Of a DNA stretch of 64,000 bases, positions 1 to 9,459 are shown one piece after another (position 1 is the first letter of the stretch; each line of letters starts with the position of its first letter). Source of the stretch: Actinomycetes bacterium. GTDB lineage: Bacteria; Actinomycetota; Acidimicrobiia; IMCC26256; JANYLB01. The translations under genes and the position numbers were made by a program. The stretch spans positions 1 through 64,000 of the forward strand of contig JANYLB010000037.1 in assembly GCA_025363815.1 (NCBI GenBank), written 5' to 3'. A model generated the notes under the pieces. The model worked only from the letters and a program-made list of their open reading frames with translations, did not search any database and was not told the DNA's origin.

Positions 1-339
1 CCCCTTGAACGACAAGTCGGCGTCATAGGTCACGGTCGAGCCGTCTATCGAAGCGTCGATGGTGATCTCATCGAGCGAGACCAAGATCGACGTCTCCGCG
101 CGCACAACCACTCGACCGGATGGCTCCCACGCGATCACCTCATACCGCAACGTCATCGTGCCGAACGGGACCCGCACGTCGACATCGAAGGCCGAACCGC
201 GCCCGGGCACATCACCCTCGACCATCCGGACCTCGCGGACTCCAGGATCCCACACCGCAAAGTTCGACAGATCCGCCATAAACGCGAACACAGTCTCCGG
301 CTGCCAACTCGTCAGCACCGACGTCCGGTAGTGCGCCAC
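1..339 (-). CDS. SRPBCC/START-like domain protein (C-terminus beyond window start)
   Basis: Reverse-strand reading from GTG at 339 gives VAHYRTSVLTSWQPETVFAFMADLSNFAVWDPGV..., typical polyketide cyclase/SRPBCC N-terminus; no stop before window edge. Confidence 0.75.
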   Translation of the reverse strand, partial: MAHYRTSVLTSWQPETVFAFMADLSNFAVWDPGVREVRMVEGDVPGRGSAFDVDVRVPFGTMTLRYEVIAWEPSGRVVVRAETSILVSLDEITIDASIDGSTVTYDADLSFKG

Positions 340-385
340 AACCCAGCATACGGAGACCACCTGCGAACGGATGGCCAAGTTCGTT

Positions 386-1018
386 TCAGACGGCATCGGG
401 CGACGCGCCGATCACAACCTCGTCCTTCGGGGTCGCGAAGGCGTGGATGAAGCCGGCTATCGACGCCACCAGGAGCACCAGGGCGGCGGCGAACGACACC
501 AGACCCGCCTGCTGGGCGCGCTCGCCGAAGATACTGAAGCCGTAGGACGTCAACAGGAGTCCGCGCAGGGTCTCCCCCCGAAAAAGAGTGTCGACCTTCC
601 CGCTGAGTGCTCGGGAACGGCCCTCCAGGGCAACAGTCGCCGGCGCGCCGGGGTTCGCCACGGCGGCTGCATCGGCCTCGGCGGTAACGGCTCGGAATTC
701 GCCGCTGGTCTGCGCGTAGGTCTTGCCGTCATTGATCTCACTCAGATGCAACGCGATGTACTCGTTCGCGTAGCACTCGGCCTGCTTGCCGGAGCCGAGG
801 GGCTCGGCCGCATAGCTCACAAGGCACGGGGCCTGCTTCTCCTGGCCGGACAGCTTGTCGGCCGTAGTGAACGTGATCTTCTGCGCGCTCAGCTGGTCCT
901 TCACGTAGCTCTTTGCGAAGTCGGCCTGGTTCTGGAGCACCAGCCCGAGCACGAGCAGCAACGCGGCGAGCAACAAGCCGCCGACGCTGAACACGACATC
1001 GAGAGTCCGACGCCTCAT
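386..1018 (-). CDS. Membrane protein of unknown function
   Basis: MRRRTLDVVFSVGGLLLAALLLVLGLVLQNQADFAKSYVKDQLSAQKITF..., with N-terminal and C-terminal TM segments (SFAAALVLLVASIAGFIHAF). Confidence 0.75.
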   Translation of the reverse strand: MRRRTLDVVFSVGGLLLAALLLVLGLVLQNQADFAKSYVKDQLSAQKITFTTADKLSGQEKQAPCLVSYAAEPLGSGKQAECYANEYIALHLSEINDGKTYAQTSGEFRAVTAEADAAAVANPGAPATVALEGRSRALSGKVDTLFRGETLRGLLLTSYGFSIFGERAQQAGLVSFAAALVLLVASIAGFIHAFATPKDEVVIGASPDAV

Positions 1019-1249
1019 GATGGTCATCCTCCTGCCTCGGGCGGCCAGTCCCCCCGACAGACGCTCAGCAGTAGACGACACTCGCCGGTCGGCCTCCAGA
1101 GGCGAAGGTCCCGCCGGTGATGAAGCGGGGTCGACGCGCGGTTGGCGCGCGGTTGGCGCGCTCAACGTCACCGTTCCCGGGCACCCCTCGACGCGAGCAA
1201 CTGACTCGCACCAGAGGCCCACGGCACGAAAGTGTACGGGCCTGTCCGC

Positions 1250-1858
1250 TCAGGCCGCCGGGAACGCGCGCGCCAGGAACCTCTCGAAGTGGGCGGGGTC
1301 GCTGGCGATGCGAAGGCGCTCCCCGATCCGTTTGACGTCGAGCCCCGGGCAGAAGAACCCGTCGCCTTCGACAAAGAAGTACGGCGACCCCTCCACTCCC
1401 CGCCTGCGTCCTTCCTCCCAGTCTGCATCGACCGTCGCGCGGTCTCCGGCAGTTGCGGGGCCGACATCGTGTGCACGCGCGATGTCGGCGAGAACGTCGG
1501 CCGCCGCGATGTCGCGACCTTTCTCGAAGAGAGTGTGCCGCAAGGCCAGGCTGACAAGTTCGCCGACCGACGGGCTCCGCCGGTAGGCCGCGGCCGCGAG
1601 CGCCAACGCCGGTAGCGAGGTCGTCGGAAACCGCGTGGCGTCAAACCCCACGAAGAGATCGGGCGCGATCTGCTCCCGCAACTCATGAATCTCCTCGGCC
1701 ACTAGGGCGGCGGCGAGCGGCTCCCCATTCACCAGCTCGAGCGGCCACGCCCGCACGCGCAAGACAGCGGTAGAGCCGAGTTCGCGCCGTCGATCGAGGA
1801 GCCGTCGCAACCCCACGTGGGTGAAAGGGCACAGGACATCGGCGAAGACCTCGATCAT
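1250..1858 (-). CDS. DsbA/FrnE-like thioredoxin-fold oxidoreductase
   Basis: MIEVFADVLCPFTHVGLRRLLDRRREL... DsbA-family N-terminus with one Cys (CPFT); 4-nt overlap with upstream amidohydrolase. Confidence 0.75.
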   Translation of the reverse strand: MIEVFADVLCPFTHVGLRRLLDRRRELGSTAVLRVRAWPLELVNGEPLAAALVAEEIHELREQIAPDLFVGFDATRFPTTSLPALALAAAAYRRSPSVGELVSLALRHTLFEKGRDIAAADVLADIARAHDVGPATAGDRATVDADWEEGRRRGVEGSPYFFVEGDGFFCPGLDVKRIGERLRIASDPAHFERFLARAFPAA

Positions 1859-3117
1859 CCAGGGATCGCCTCCACCCCGGTGATCCACGGCCGGCCGGCG
1901 GCCCGAAGCCCATGCCACTTGCCCAGGTCGGCGCCCGTCTGACCGAGCTCTCCGGGGGTTGGCCCGATGTGATCAGCAAGCGGGCGGAGCGCATCGACGT
2001 CGAAGCCGTACAGCTCGGCCGCGTTGAGACCGAGGATCCGCTCGGTCTCGTCGACCGGGATGTCATGGAACGCGTCACGGAGCCAGGCACGCGTGTGCGG
2101 CCACGTACCTTCGGGGTGAGGAAAGTCGTTCCCCCACATCAAGTTGCCGACACCGATCTCGTAGCGCCGCGCCAGCTCCCTCCGGCGTGTGTTGGAAGCG
2201 CCGATGGAGCAATTGCGGTCGAAGTAGTCGCTCGGCCGCATCGAGAGGTGCGCTGTCAGCTGTTCGCCGAGCTTCTTGGCACCGTGCTCGCGGTCGTACG
2301 CGGTGTCCATCATCCAGAGAAGGTCGGCGGCCCAGAACGCGCCACATTCCGTGGCGACGAAACGCAGGCCGGGGTGACGCTCGAACACGCCGGCCCACAA
2401 AAGAAAGTGCAGTGGACGGGTCGACCACCAACGCACCTCGGTGACGTACATCCCGACATACGCGCCGTACGACGCCTTGTCGGCATTGCCCGAGTGCACG
2501 TGCACCGGCATAGACAGCTCCTCGCACGCGGCCCACACCGGTTCGTACACCGGATCGTGGTACGGCGGGTACGGCGCCCACATCGACGGGATCAGAATGC
2601 CACCGCGGAGCCCCGATTCGCGCGCGCGGTGGATCTCTGTCACCGCGGCGGGAACGTCGAAGATCGGGACCAGCGCGATCCCGGCTCGCCGTTCGGGCGA
2701 CAGCTGACACATCTCCGCGAGCCACCGATTGTGCGCGCGTGCGCCCGCGAGGAGCAGCGTCGGATCCGCGTCGCCTCCAGCACTGAGCCCCGCGCCGAAC
2801 GGAGCCGAGGCTCCTCCCGACACCGCGTCGGCGTCGGGGAAGAGCACCTCTCCCGCCACGCCGTCGGCTTCGAGCTCCGCGTCACGGCGGGCGGCATCCC
2901 AACCGCCCGCCAGACCCTCCTCGTTCTCGCGCTCCCACTCCTCGGCGAACTCCTCGTTGAGGATTCCCCGCTGCGCCAGATCCCTGAGCCGCGCCCGGTC
3001 GGCCAGGTTGTCGTCGAAGGCCTCCCGAAACTCGGGGTCGAGCCACTCGCGGTACTGCTCGTTCGGCAATCCTGCATGGCAGTCGGCGGAGATCACGAGG
3101 TATCGGTCCATCGTCAC
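1855..3117 (-). CDS. Metal-dependent amidohydrolase (TIM-barrel, amidohydrolase_2-like)
   Basis: RYLVISADCHAGLP ... VHVHSGNAD ... WGNDFPHPEGTWPH motifs. Confidence 0.85.
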   Translation of the reverse strand: MTMDRYLVISADCHAGLPNEQYREWLDPEFREAFDDNLADRARLRDLAQRGILNEEFAEEWERENEEGLAGGWDAARRDAELEADGVAGEVLFPDADAVSGGASAPFGAGLSAGGDADPTLLLAGARAHNRWLAEMCQLSPERRAGIALVPIFDVPAAVTEIHRARESGLRGGILIPSMWAPYPPYHDPVYEPVWAACEELSMPVHVHSGNADKASYGAYVGMYVTEVRWWSTRPLHFLLWAGVFERHPGLRFVATECGAFWAADLLWMMDTAYDREHGAKKLGEQLTAHLSMRPSDYFDRNCSIGASNTRRRELARRYEIGVGNLMWGNDFPHPEGTWPHTRAWLRDAFHDIPVDETERILGLNAAELYGFDVDALRPLADHIGPTPGELGQTGADLGKWHGLRAAGRPWITGVEAIPG

Positions 3118-3995
3118 TCTCCGAGGTCACGGATGTAGGCAGGGTTGGTGCGGGCGAGCATCGAAGCCGCCCGCGCGGTGATCTGGCCGTCGGAGCGCTC
3201 GCTGGGCGGCAAGATCCAGAACTGATCGGCAAGAATCGCCGCCGCGACACGGCCAGCAACCTCTTCGGTCGGCGTGTAGACGAGGTCAACGCCGGCGTCG
3301 GCCATCGCTTTCTCGAACGATTCGATGGTGGTCTTCGGCTTCGACGGCGGGCTCGCGTTCGCGTACTCGGCCGGCCGGTTGCGCCACGACGAGAAGAGGC
3401 CGGTGCGCAGGATATTCGGACCGGGGAACAACACCGACGCTGACACCGCTGCGCCCACCTGCTGCAGCTGGGCCCAGAGCACCTCGGTGAGCGTCACAAC
3501 CGTCGACTTGCCGGCCGCGTAGATCGCCGTGCTCGGCAACGGCGCGATACCCCCGTTGCCCGAAGATGTGTTGACTACGTGACCCGGCTCACCCGACGCG
3601 ATCATCCCCGGCACGAACGCCTTGATCCCGTGGATCACACCCCACACGTTCACCCCGAACGCCCAGCGCCAGTCGTTGAGCTCGTGGTCCCACATCTGAC
3701 CGGAGGCGCCCGCGCCGACGCCGGCGTTGTTGCAGAGCACGTGAACACCACCGCGGGCATCGAGGGTGAAGTCACGCAGACGCTCGACCGAGCCGTAGTC
3801 GGAGACGTCTGTCACCGTGCCGATCACGTCGAGCCCGTCGGCGCACAGATCGGCGACGGTCGCGTCGAGCGCCGGAGCCTCGACGTCGGCGAGCACGACC
3901 TTCATGCCGTCGCGCGCGAACCGTTCCCCCATAGCCCTCCCGACGCCGCTGGCGCCGCCGGTAACAACCGCGACTAGCCCCGACAGATCGTCCAT
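3114..3995 (-). CDS. SDR family NAD(P)-dependent oxidoreductase
   Basis: MDDLSGLVAVVTGGASGVGRAMGERF (TGxxxGxG), NNAG, YAAGK motifs. Confidence 0.9.
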   Translation of the reverse strand: MDDLSGLVAVVTGGASGVGRAMGERFARDGMKVVLADVEAPALDATVADLCADGLDVIGTVTDVSDYGSVERLRDFTLDARGGVHVLCNNAGVGAGASGQMWDHELNDWRWAFGVNVWGVIHGIKAFVPGMIASGEPGHVVNTSSGNGGIAPLPSTAIYAAGKSTVVTLTEVLWAQLQQVGAAVSASVLFPGPNILRTGLFSSWRNRPAEYANASPPSKPKTTIESFEKAMADAGVDLVYTPTEEVAGRVAAAILADQFWILPPSERSDGQITARAASMLARTNPAYIRDLGE

Positions 3996-4789
3996 CAGAG
4001 GTCGTCCGCGATGGGCGACAGGTCGTCGTAGCGTTGATGCGCGAACGGCAGCAGCCACTCGGCCGGCACCCGACCCACGATCTCGCCTCGTTGGATCGAG
4101 CGGCGCTCCGAGATGGTCACGGATACGACCCGTCGGACCGCCAGGTCGACCACCGGGTCGAAGCGCGACTCCCGCAGGATGATCTCGCCGTCGACCGTCG
4201 AAGCCACCCGTGTCGTCTCTTCACGGTGGCAGTAGACGAGGGCCGGCTCCGAGTCGAACCCCTTGCCGTCAGGAGCCCGGAGGAACTTGAAGTAGAAGTC
4301 GGTGCGCTGACCGTCATCGACCGCGACCTCGGCTCCGACCGTGCCGCGCACCTCGATGATCGTCGTACCGAGTCGCGAGACCCTGCCGACGACATGGCCT
4401 CCGGGCCCGTCACCGTCTCGTTCGAGAGTCACCTCGGCGAGCTTCTTCGGCTCGCCGAACGTTTCCCTCCCTCCGATCACCGACTGCTCAGTCGTCATGG
4501 GCATGACGAGCGGGTAGTTGCCGATCGTGCCCTCGTGGCGCGCTTGCACCGCAAAGGTGCCGGCCCCGAACGGAGGCATTCCGCGGCCGAGATCGACCGT
4601 AGCTATCGACACCCTCACGAGGGGTCGGTCGGTCGGTTCGAGCGGTCGCGGCAACACCGCGGCCACCACCTCGGGATCGGTCTCGTAGATCGCGGTCAGA
4701 GACGTCGACCAAGCACCTACCGATGTCGCCGAGATCTCTCGGTCTTCGAGCTCCTCCGTGGTGCGAGCGCCGTAGCGGACGCGTGCCAT
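3995..4789 (-). CDS. Acetoacetate decarboxylase (ADC) family protein
   Basis: VLPRPLEPTDRPLVRVSIATVDLG ... YPLVMPMTTEQSVIGGRETFGEPKKLAEVTLERDGD resembles ADC family. Confidence 0.8.
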   Translation of the reverse strand: MARVRYGARTTEELEDREISATSVGAWSTSLTAIYETDPEVVAAVLPRPLEPTDRPLVRVSIATVDLGRGMPPFGAGTFAVQARHEGTIGNYPLVMPMTTEQSVIGGRETFGEPKKLAEVTLERDGDGPGGHVVGRVSRLGTTIIEVRGTVGAEVAVDDGQRTDFYFKFLRAPDGKGFDSEPALVYCHREETTRVASTVDGEIILRESRFDPVVDLAVRRVVSVTISERRSIQRGEIVGRVPAEWLLPFAHQRYDDLSPIADDL

Positions 4790-4807
4790 GACACTCCTTC
4801 TCGAGCT

Positions 4808-6067
4808 TCAGCTCATCAGGGCGGCGAGGGCGAACGCCGGACAGCGCAGCGCGTCGCCGGGGATGTCGGACGCCGGGAGCGGTCGCGCGACCTCTTCGAT
4901 CGTCGGCCCGATCTGCGCGACAACCGGCGCGAGCGCGTCGAGATCGAACCCGTACACACGGGCCGCGTTGCCACCGATCATCGCCGCGATCTCGACCGGG
5001 TCGACCCCGGCGAACGCCAACCGCAGGTGCTCGTGGCTGTAGGGCCAGCAGCCCTCGCGGTGAGGGAAGTCGCTACCCCACATGATGCGTTCGACGCCGA
5101 CCGCGTGACGCATCTGCACCTCTTCGCGGCGAATGAAGCTCGACCCGACGTGGCACTGGCGGGCCCAGTACTCGCTCGGCTCGAGCGAGAGGCGACCCAT
5201 CAACTCGGCACCGAAGATGTGTTCCTGCGACCCGTCCGCGCCGGCCTGACCCGACATGCGGGCCTTGTAGTAGTCGAGGGTCATGAGCATCTCGGGTATC
5301 CACGAGGTGCCCTGTTCGGTGAACACGAACTGCAGCGCCGGATGGCGGTCCATCACGCCCGCATAGATGAGCTGCCAAAGCGTCCGGTGCGCGTACCAGG
5401 TGGCCTCGACGAGGAACATCGCCTTCGCCTCGGGGTAGTCGCCGTAGTCGGGTGAGCCGCTGCCGGTGTGATGGTTCATCGGCAGAGCTAAATCTTCACA
5501 CGCGGCCCACATCGGTTCGTAGTCGGGCGCGTAGAGCGGCGGAAGCCCCGAACCTTCCGGAGTGCCGGGCAGCAGCACCCCACCGGTGAGTCCGGCACCG
5601 GCCGCCCAACGGATCTCGGCGACCGCGAGATCGACGTCGTGCAGCAGAACCTGCGCGATGCCGGCCCGGCGACCGGGCGCTGCCGAACAGAAGTCGGCAA
5701 GCCAACGGTTGTGGGCGCGCAGACCCTCCCAGCGCAGAGCGAGATCACCCGCGGTCGCGCCTGGCGGTTGGTGCACCAAGGAAGCTTGCGGAAAGAACGG
5801 CGGGATGGTGTTCGGGAAGATGACCTCGCCGACCACACCATCGGCATCAAGCTCAGCCAGACGCCGGTCGCTGTCCCAGTTGCGCGGGGCGTCGGCACCC
5901 TGGAGATCGTCGTAAAGATTCTCGAATGCGGCCCGCCAACAGTCGAACTCATCGTGGAGCGCGCTCGGCAGGTACGGCCGGTAGTCGTCGATCGCGCCAC
6001 CGCCGTGGCAGTCGGCCGAGATGACCGCGTAGCGATCCAAAGCACCCCCTCGAACGTCGGAGACCAT
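4808..6067 (-). CDS. Metal-dependent amidohydrolase, paralog of 1855-3117
   Basis: DRYAVISADCHGGGAIDDYRPYL ... WGSDFPHREGCWPYSHEHLRLAF ... NAARVYGFDLDAL. Confidence 0.85.
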   Translation of the reverse strand: MVSDVRGGALDRYAVISADCHGGGAIDDYRPYLPSALHDEFDCWRAAFENLYDDLQGADAPRNWDSDRRLAELDADGVVGEVIFPNTIPPFFPQASLVHQPPGATAGDLALRWEGLRAHNRWLADFCSAAPGRRAGIAQVLLHDVDLAVAEIRWAAGAGLTGGVLLPGTPEGSGLPPLYAPDYEPMWAACEDLALPMNHHTGSGSPDYGDYPEAKAMFLVEATWYAHRTLWQLIYAGVMDRHPALQFVFTEQGTSWIPEMLMTLDYYKARMSGQAGADGSQEHIFGAELMGRLSLEPSEYWARQCHVGSSFIRREEVQMRHAVGVERIMWGSDFPHREGCWPYSHEHLRLAFAGVDPVEIAAMIGGNAARVYGFDLDALAPVVAQIGPTIEEVARPLPASDIPGDALRCPAFALAALMS

Positions 6068-6117
6068 CCGTAGACCGGGCCCCCGCCAGCAACGTACCTC
6101 ATTGCGCCCGCACGGCC

Positions 6118-7197
6118 TCAGGTGTGGGTGATGACGCTGCGGATGACCTCGCCCGTCTCCATGGCCCGGAACGCGTCGTTCACGTCGTCGAGACCGATCG
6201 TCGCGCTCACCATCTCCGCGATGTCGAGTCGACCGGCCTCCACGAGCCCGACGAAACGGGGAAAGTCACGCCGTACCTGGGCCGAGCCGTACACGCATCC
6301 GAGCAGCTTCTTCTCGTCGTAGAAGAGCCCGAAGCCGCCCAACGTGACCTGTGAGTCCATGCGCGGCATTCCGATGATGACGACGGAACCGCCGCGCCGG
6401 GCCGTGGACCAGGCCTGCTTGATCGTCTCGGGCAACCCGATCACCTCGAACGCGTAGTCAACACCACGACCGCCGGTGAGCGCGCGTACCTGTGCGACCG
6501 GATCACCCGCCGCGGGGTCGACCAGGTCGGTCGCGCCGAGTTGATCCGCAGCCTTGCGCTTCAGCTCGACGGGATCGACCGCGATGATGCGGCTCGCACC
6601 CGCGATGCGAGCCCCCTGGACAACCGCTTGGCCGACACCGCCGCATCCGATCACGGCAACGCTGCTTCCCGGCTCGACCCGCGCCGTGTTGAGTGCTGCT
6701 CCTACTCCTGTCGTCACGCCGCATCCGATCAGCGCGAGCTGCTCGTCGGGGAGATCCGTCTCGATCTTCACCACGCAAGCCTCGTGCACCGTCATCTGGT
6801 CGGCGAACGTACCGAGCGCGGTGAACGCGTTCGCGGTGCTGCCGTCGGACCGGGTGACCTTAGGGAGGAAGTTGATCTTGTTCCCGAGCTCGCACAGATT
6901 GGACTGCCCGTGCAGGCAGAAGAAGCACGATCCGCAAGCGGGCACGAACGCGGCGATCACCCGGTCACCTACCTGCACCCGACTGACTTCGGGTCCGACC
7001 CATTCGACGGTTCCTGCGCCTTCGTGACCGAGAATGCAGGGAGGCGGCATGGCGACCGTGCCGTTCGTGGCGGAAAGGTCGGAGTGGCAGACGCCGCTCG
7101 CGCCGATCCGCACGACGACATCACCGAGACCGGGTTCCAACGGCGTGACTTCTTCCACCGAGAGCTCCGGCTCACCGACGTAGATCGCTGCCCGCAT
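6118..7197 (-). CDS. Zinc-dependent alcohol dehydrogenase (MDR superfamily)
   Basis: MRAAIYVGEPELSVEEVTPLEPG..., GVCHSDLS, GHEGAG, CGSCFFCLHGQSNLC zinc ligands, GCGGVGQ; strong GAGGAGG upstream of ATG at 7197. Confidence 0.9.
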   Translation of the reverse strand: MRAAIYVGEPELSVEEVTPLEPGLGDVVVRIGASGVCHSDLSATNGTVAMPPPCILGHEGAGTVEWVGPEVSRVQVGDRVIAAFVPACGSCFFCLHGQSNLCELGNKINFLPKVTRSDGSTANAFTALGTFADQMTVHEACVVKIETDLPDEQLALIGCGVTTGVGAALNTARVEPGSSVAVIGCGGVGQAVVQGARIAGASRIIAVDPVELKRKAADQLGATDLVDPAAGDPVAQVRALTGGRGVDYAFEVIGLPETIKQAWSTARRGGSVVIIGMPRMDSQVTLGGFGLFYDEKKLLGCVYGSAQVRRDFPRFVGLVEAGRLDIAEMVSATIGLDDVNDAFRAMETGEVIRSVITHT

Positions 7198-7400
7198 GCG
7201 CTTCCCCTCCTCTCGCGCCGGCACTGGCGCGGCGCGTCCTCGGACCCTACCGCCGCGCGTTGCAGCGAACGGTCCCGCAACGATGTCATGGTGAGATCGC
7301 CAACAGGAATGATCGCTGTCGGACACCTCGGCGTTGCCGATAAAGCCCAGGATCGTGGTCAAGATCAACAACAACGGGAAGATCGAAAGGAACCCGGATC

Positions 7401-9311
7401 TCAAGAGACCGGTCCCGAGGTGACGACGTCACGGAGGAACGCGCAGGCCTCGTCGTGGCTTACGGTACGGCGCATCGGCGGGAGCGCGCGGAGCAGCACC
7501 GAGCGGTAGTCCTTCGTCGCGAGCCGGCGGTCGAGCACGCAAACGACGCCGCGGTCGGTGGTCGATCGGATCAGGCGCCCGGAGCCCTGAGCCAGGATCA
7601 ACGCCGCATCGGGGAGATCGACTGCGAAGAACGGGCTTTTGTTGTCTCGCTGCGCGAGCTCGCGCCGCGCCGACACCATCGGATCGTCAGGGCGCGCGAA
7701 CGGGATCCGGTCGATCACCACCAAGACGCACGACACACCGGGAACGTCGATCCCTACCCAGAAGCTCCGGGTCGCGACCAGGCAGGACGTCTCGTCGCCG
7801 ATGAACGACTCGATCAGGGTGCGCTTCGATCCTTCGCCCTGAGCGAGAATCGTGTGCTCCGAACCTTCGCGCAGATGCGCGGCGATGCGTGACACGGCCG
7901 CGTTAGAAGTGCACAGCACCAGCGTGCGGCCTCCCGCGGCGTCGACGAGCGCCCCGATCTCCGCGTCGGCCGCGTCGGGCCACGTCGGATCATTCGGATC
8001 GGGAAGCCCACGGGGGACGTACAACAGCCCCTGTTCCCGATAGTCGAATGGGGATTCCACCCGCAACGATCGGTAACCCAGACCCGGTGGATTCGCACCG
8101 CCGGAGCGCGGCAGGTCCGGATCGAGACCGACACGGCGAGCGAGCGGCTCGAAACGCTCTCCCGCCCCCATGGTCGCCGACAACAGCACCACCGCACGCC
8201 GGGAGAACAGTCGCTTCGCCATCAACGCCCCCGGATCGACGGGCGCGATCCTCATCGTGCGCCGGCCCTCGACCCAGACCACATCACCGTCGGCCGGGCT
8301 GACCATGCGCGCCACCGTCTCCCGTCGCACTCCGGCGAGCTTGACCGCTTGCGCGGCCTGCGTGCTCACCTCGTCTTTGCGCACTGCTGCAACAGCATCG
8401 GCGATGTGCTGGGAAGCGCCGTTGAGCGCATCGGTGAGCTCGGCTGCGGGTTCGACGACGCGCCCGTCTATCTCAGCGAAGAGGCGCTCGAGCGCGTCGG
8501 CCTGTCGGCCGATCCCGTCGGTCGCGGAACGGTCAGCGCCAGCGCGGTGCAGCTGGCTGGCGAGCGAGCGGAGGCCGCGCGGCGAGAGATCCGCACCCAG
8601 CGCGCTCGCCGCGATATCGGCGAGCGCGTGCGCCTCATCGAAGATGACGACGTCATGTTCGGGGAGCACCTGACCGTCGCTCGCGAGGTGCGCGCAGTAG
8701 AGCGCGTGGTTGACCACGAGCACGTCTACATCGTCGGCGAGCTCACGCGCGATCACCGCGAAGCACTCCCCGCCGCGATGACACGACAGCGCGCCGGGAC
8801 ACTCCCCCGCGCTGCAGCTCACTGCGTCGATCGCGACAGTCGACACCGTTCCGCAATGGGCCTCTACCTCCGACAGATCACCGGTAGTCGAGGCCGCCGC
8901 GAACTCTTCGAGTCGGGCGATCTCATTTTCGAAGTCGGCGTGGCGTCGCGTGTCGAAGAGGGCATCATTTCCGAGCGCGGCATCGAGCTTCGCCCGGCAC
9001 AGGTACTGCCCGCGACCCTTCAGCAGAGCCACCCGGGCGTTGCCTCCGGAGCGTCGGACCAGGGGGATGTCACTGCGCCACAGCTGGTCCTGGAGGGCGA
9101 TCGTCGCGGTCGCGACGACGGTCTTGGCGCCACTAGCAACCACGGGACACAGGTACGCGAGGGTCTTGCCCGAACCGGTCGGCGCCTCGGCGACGAGGTG
9201 GGTGCCGACCTCGATCGTGTCGCCGATCGCCCGCGCGAGCTCGAGTTGGCCCGGCCGCTCCTCACCACCGAGCGTCTCCACTGCGGATCGCAGCAACCCA
9301 TCGGAATCCAC
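7401..9311 (-). CDS. ATP-dependent helicase, DinG/XPD-like (probable Fe-S)
   Basis: EAPTGSGKTLAYLCP Walker A, DEAH box, GQYLCRAKL plus SCSAGECPGALSC cysteines, QGSGRLIRS motif VI. Confidence 0.88.
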   Translation of the reverse strand: MDSDGLLRSAVETLGGEERPGQLELARAIGDTIEVGTHLVAEAPTGSGKTLAYLCPVVASGAKTVVATATIALQDQLWRSDIPLVRRSGGNARVALLKGRGQYLCRAKLDAALGNDALFDTRRHADFENEIARLEEFAAASTTGDLSEVEAHCGTVSTVAIDAVSCSAGECPGALSCHRGGECFAVIARELADDVDVLVVNHALYCAHLASDGQVLPEHDVVIFDEAHALADIAASALGADLSPRGLRSLASQLHRAGADRSATDGIGRQADALERLFAEIDGRVVEPAAELTDALNGASQHIADAVAAVRKDEVSTQAAQAVKLAGVRRETVARMVSPADGDVVWVEGRRTMRIAPVDPGALMAKRLFSRRAVVLLSATMGAGERFEPLARRVGLDPDLPRSGGANPPGLGYRSLRVESPFDYREQGLLYVPRGLPDPNDPTWPDAADAEIGALVDAAGGRTLVLCTSNAAVSRIAAHLREGSEHTILAQGEGSKRTLIESFIGDETSCLVATRSFWVGIDVPGVSCVLVVIDRIPFARPDDPMVSARRELAQRDNKSPFFAVDLPDAALILAQGSGRLIRSTTDRGVVCVLDRRLATKDYRSVLLRALPPMRRTVSHDEACAFLRDVVTSGPVS

Positions 9312-9459
9312 CGCCGGACGCTACCGGGCCCTTCGCGGTGCTCCGAGCCCAAAGATCCGTGGCGCGACGGCTCTCGTGAGAAGCGAACTGATCCCTTTGT
9401 GACCTCGCTCCAGCCCGGCCGCACCTCAAGCCGAGGTCGACACCCGCCGATCCGTCAGG

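Noticed and set aside
4481-4494. CGACTGCTCAGTCG palindrome similar to the 13597-13629 half-site
   Set aside because: Lies within the ADC-family coding sequence; likely chance without other evidence.
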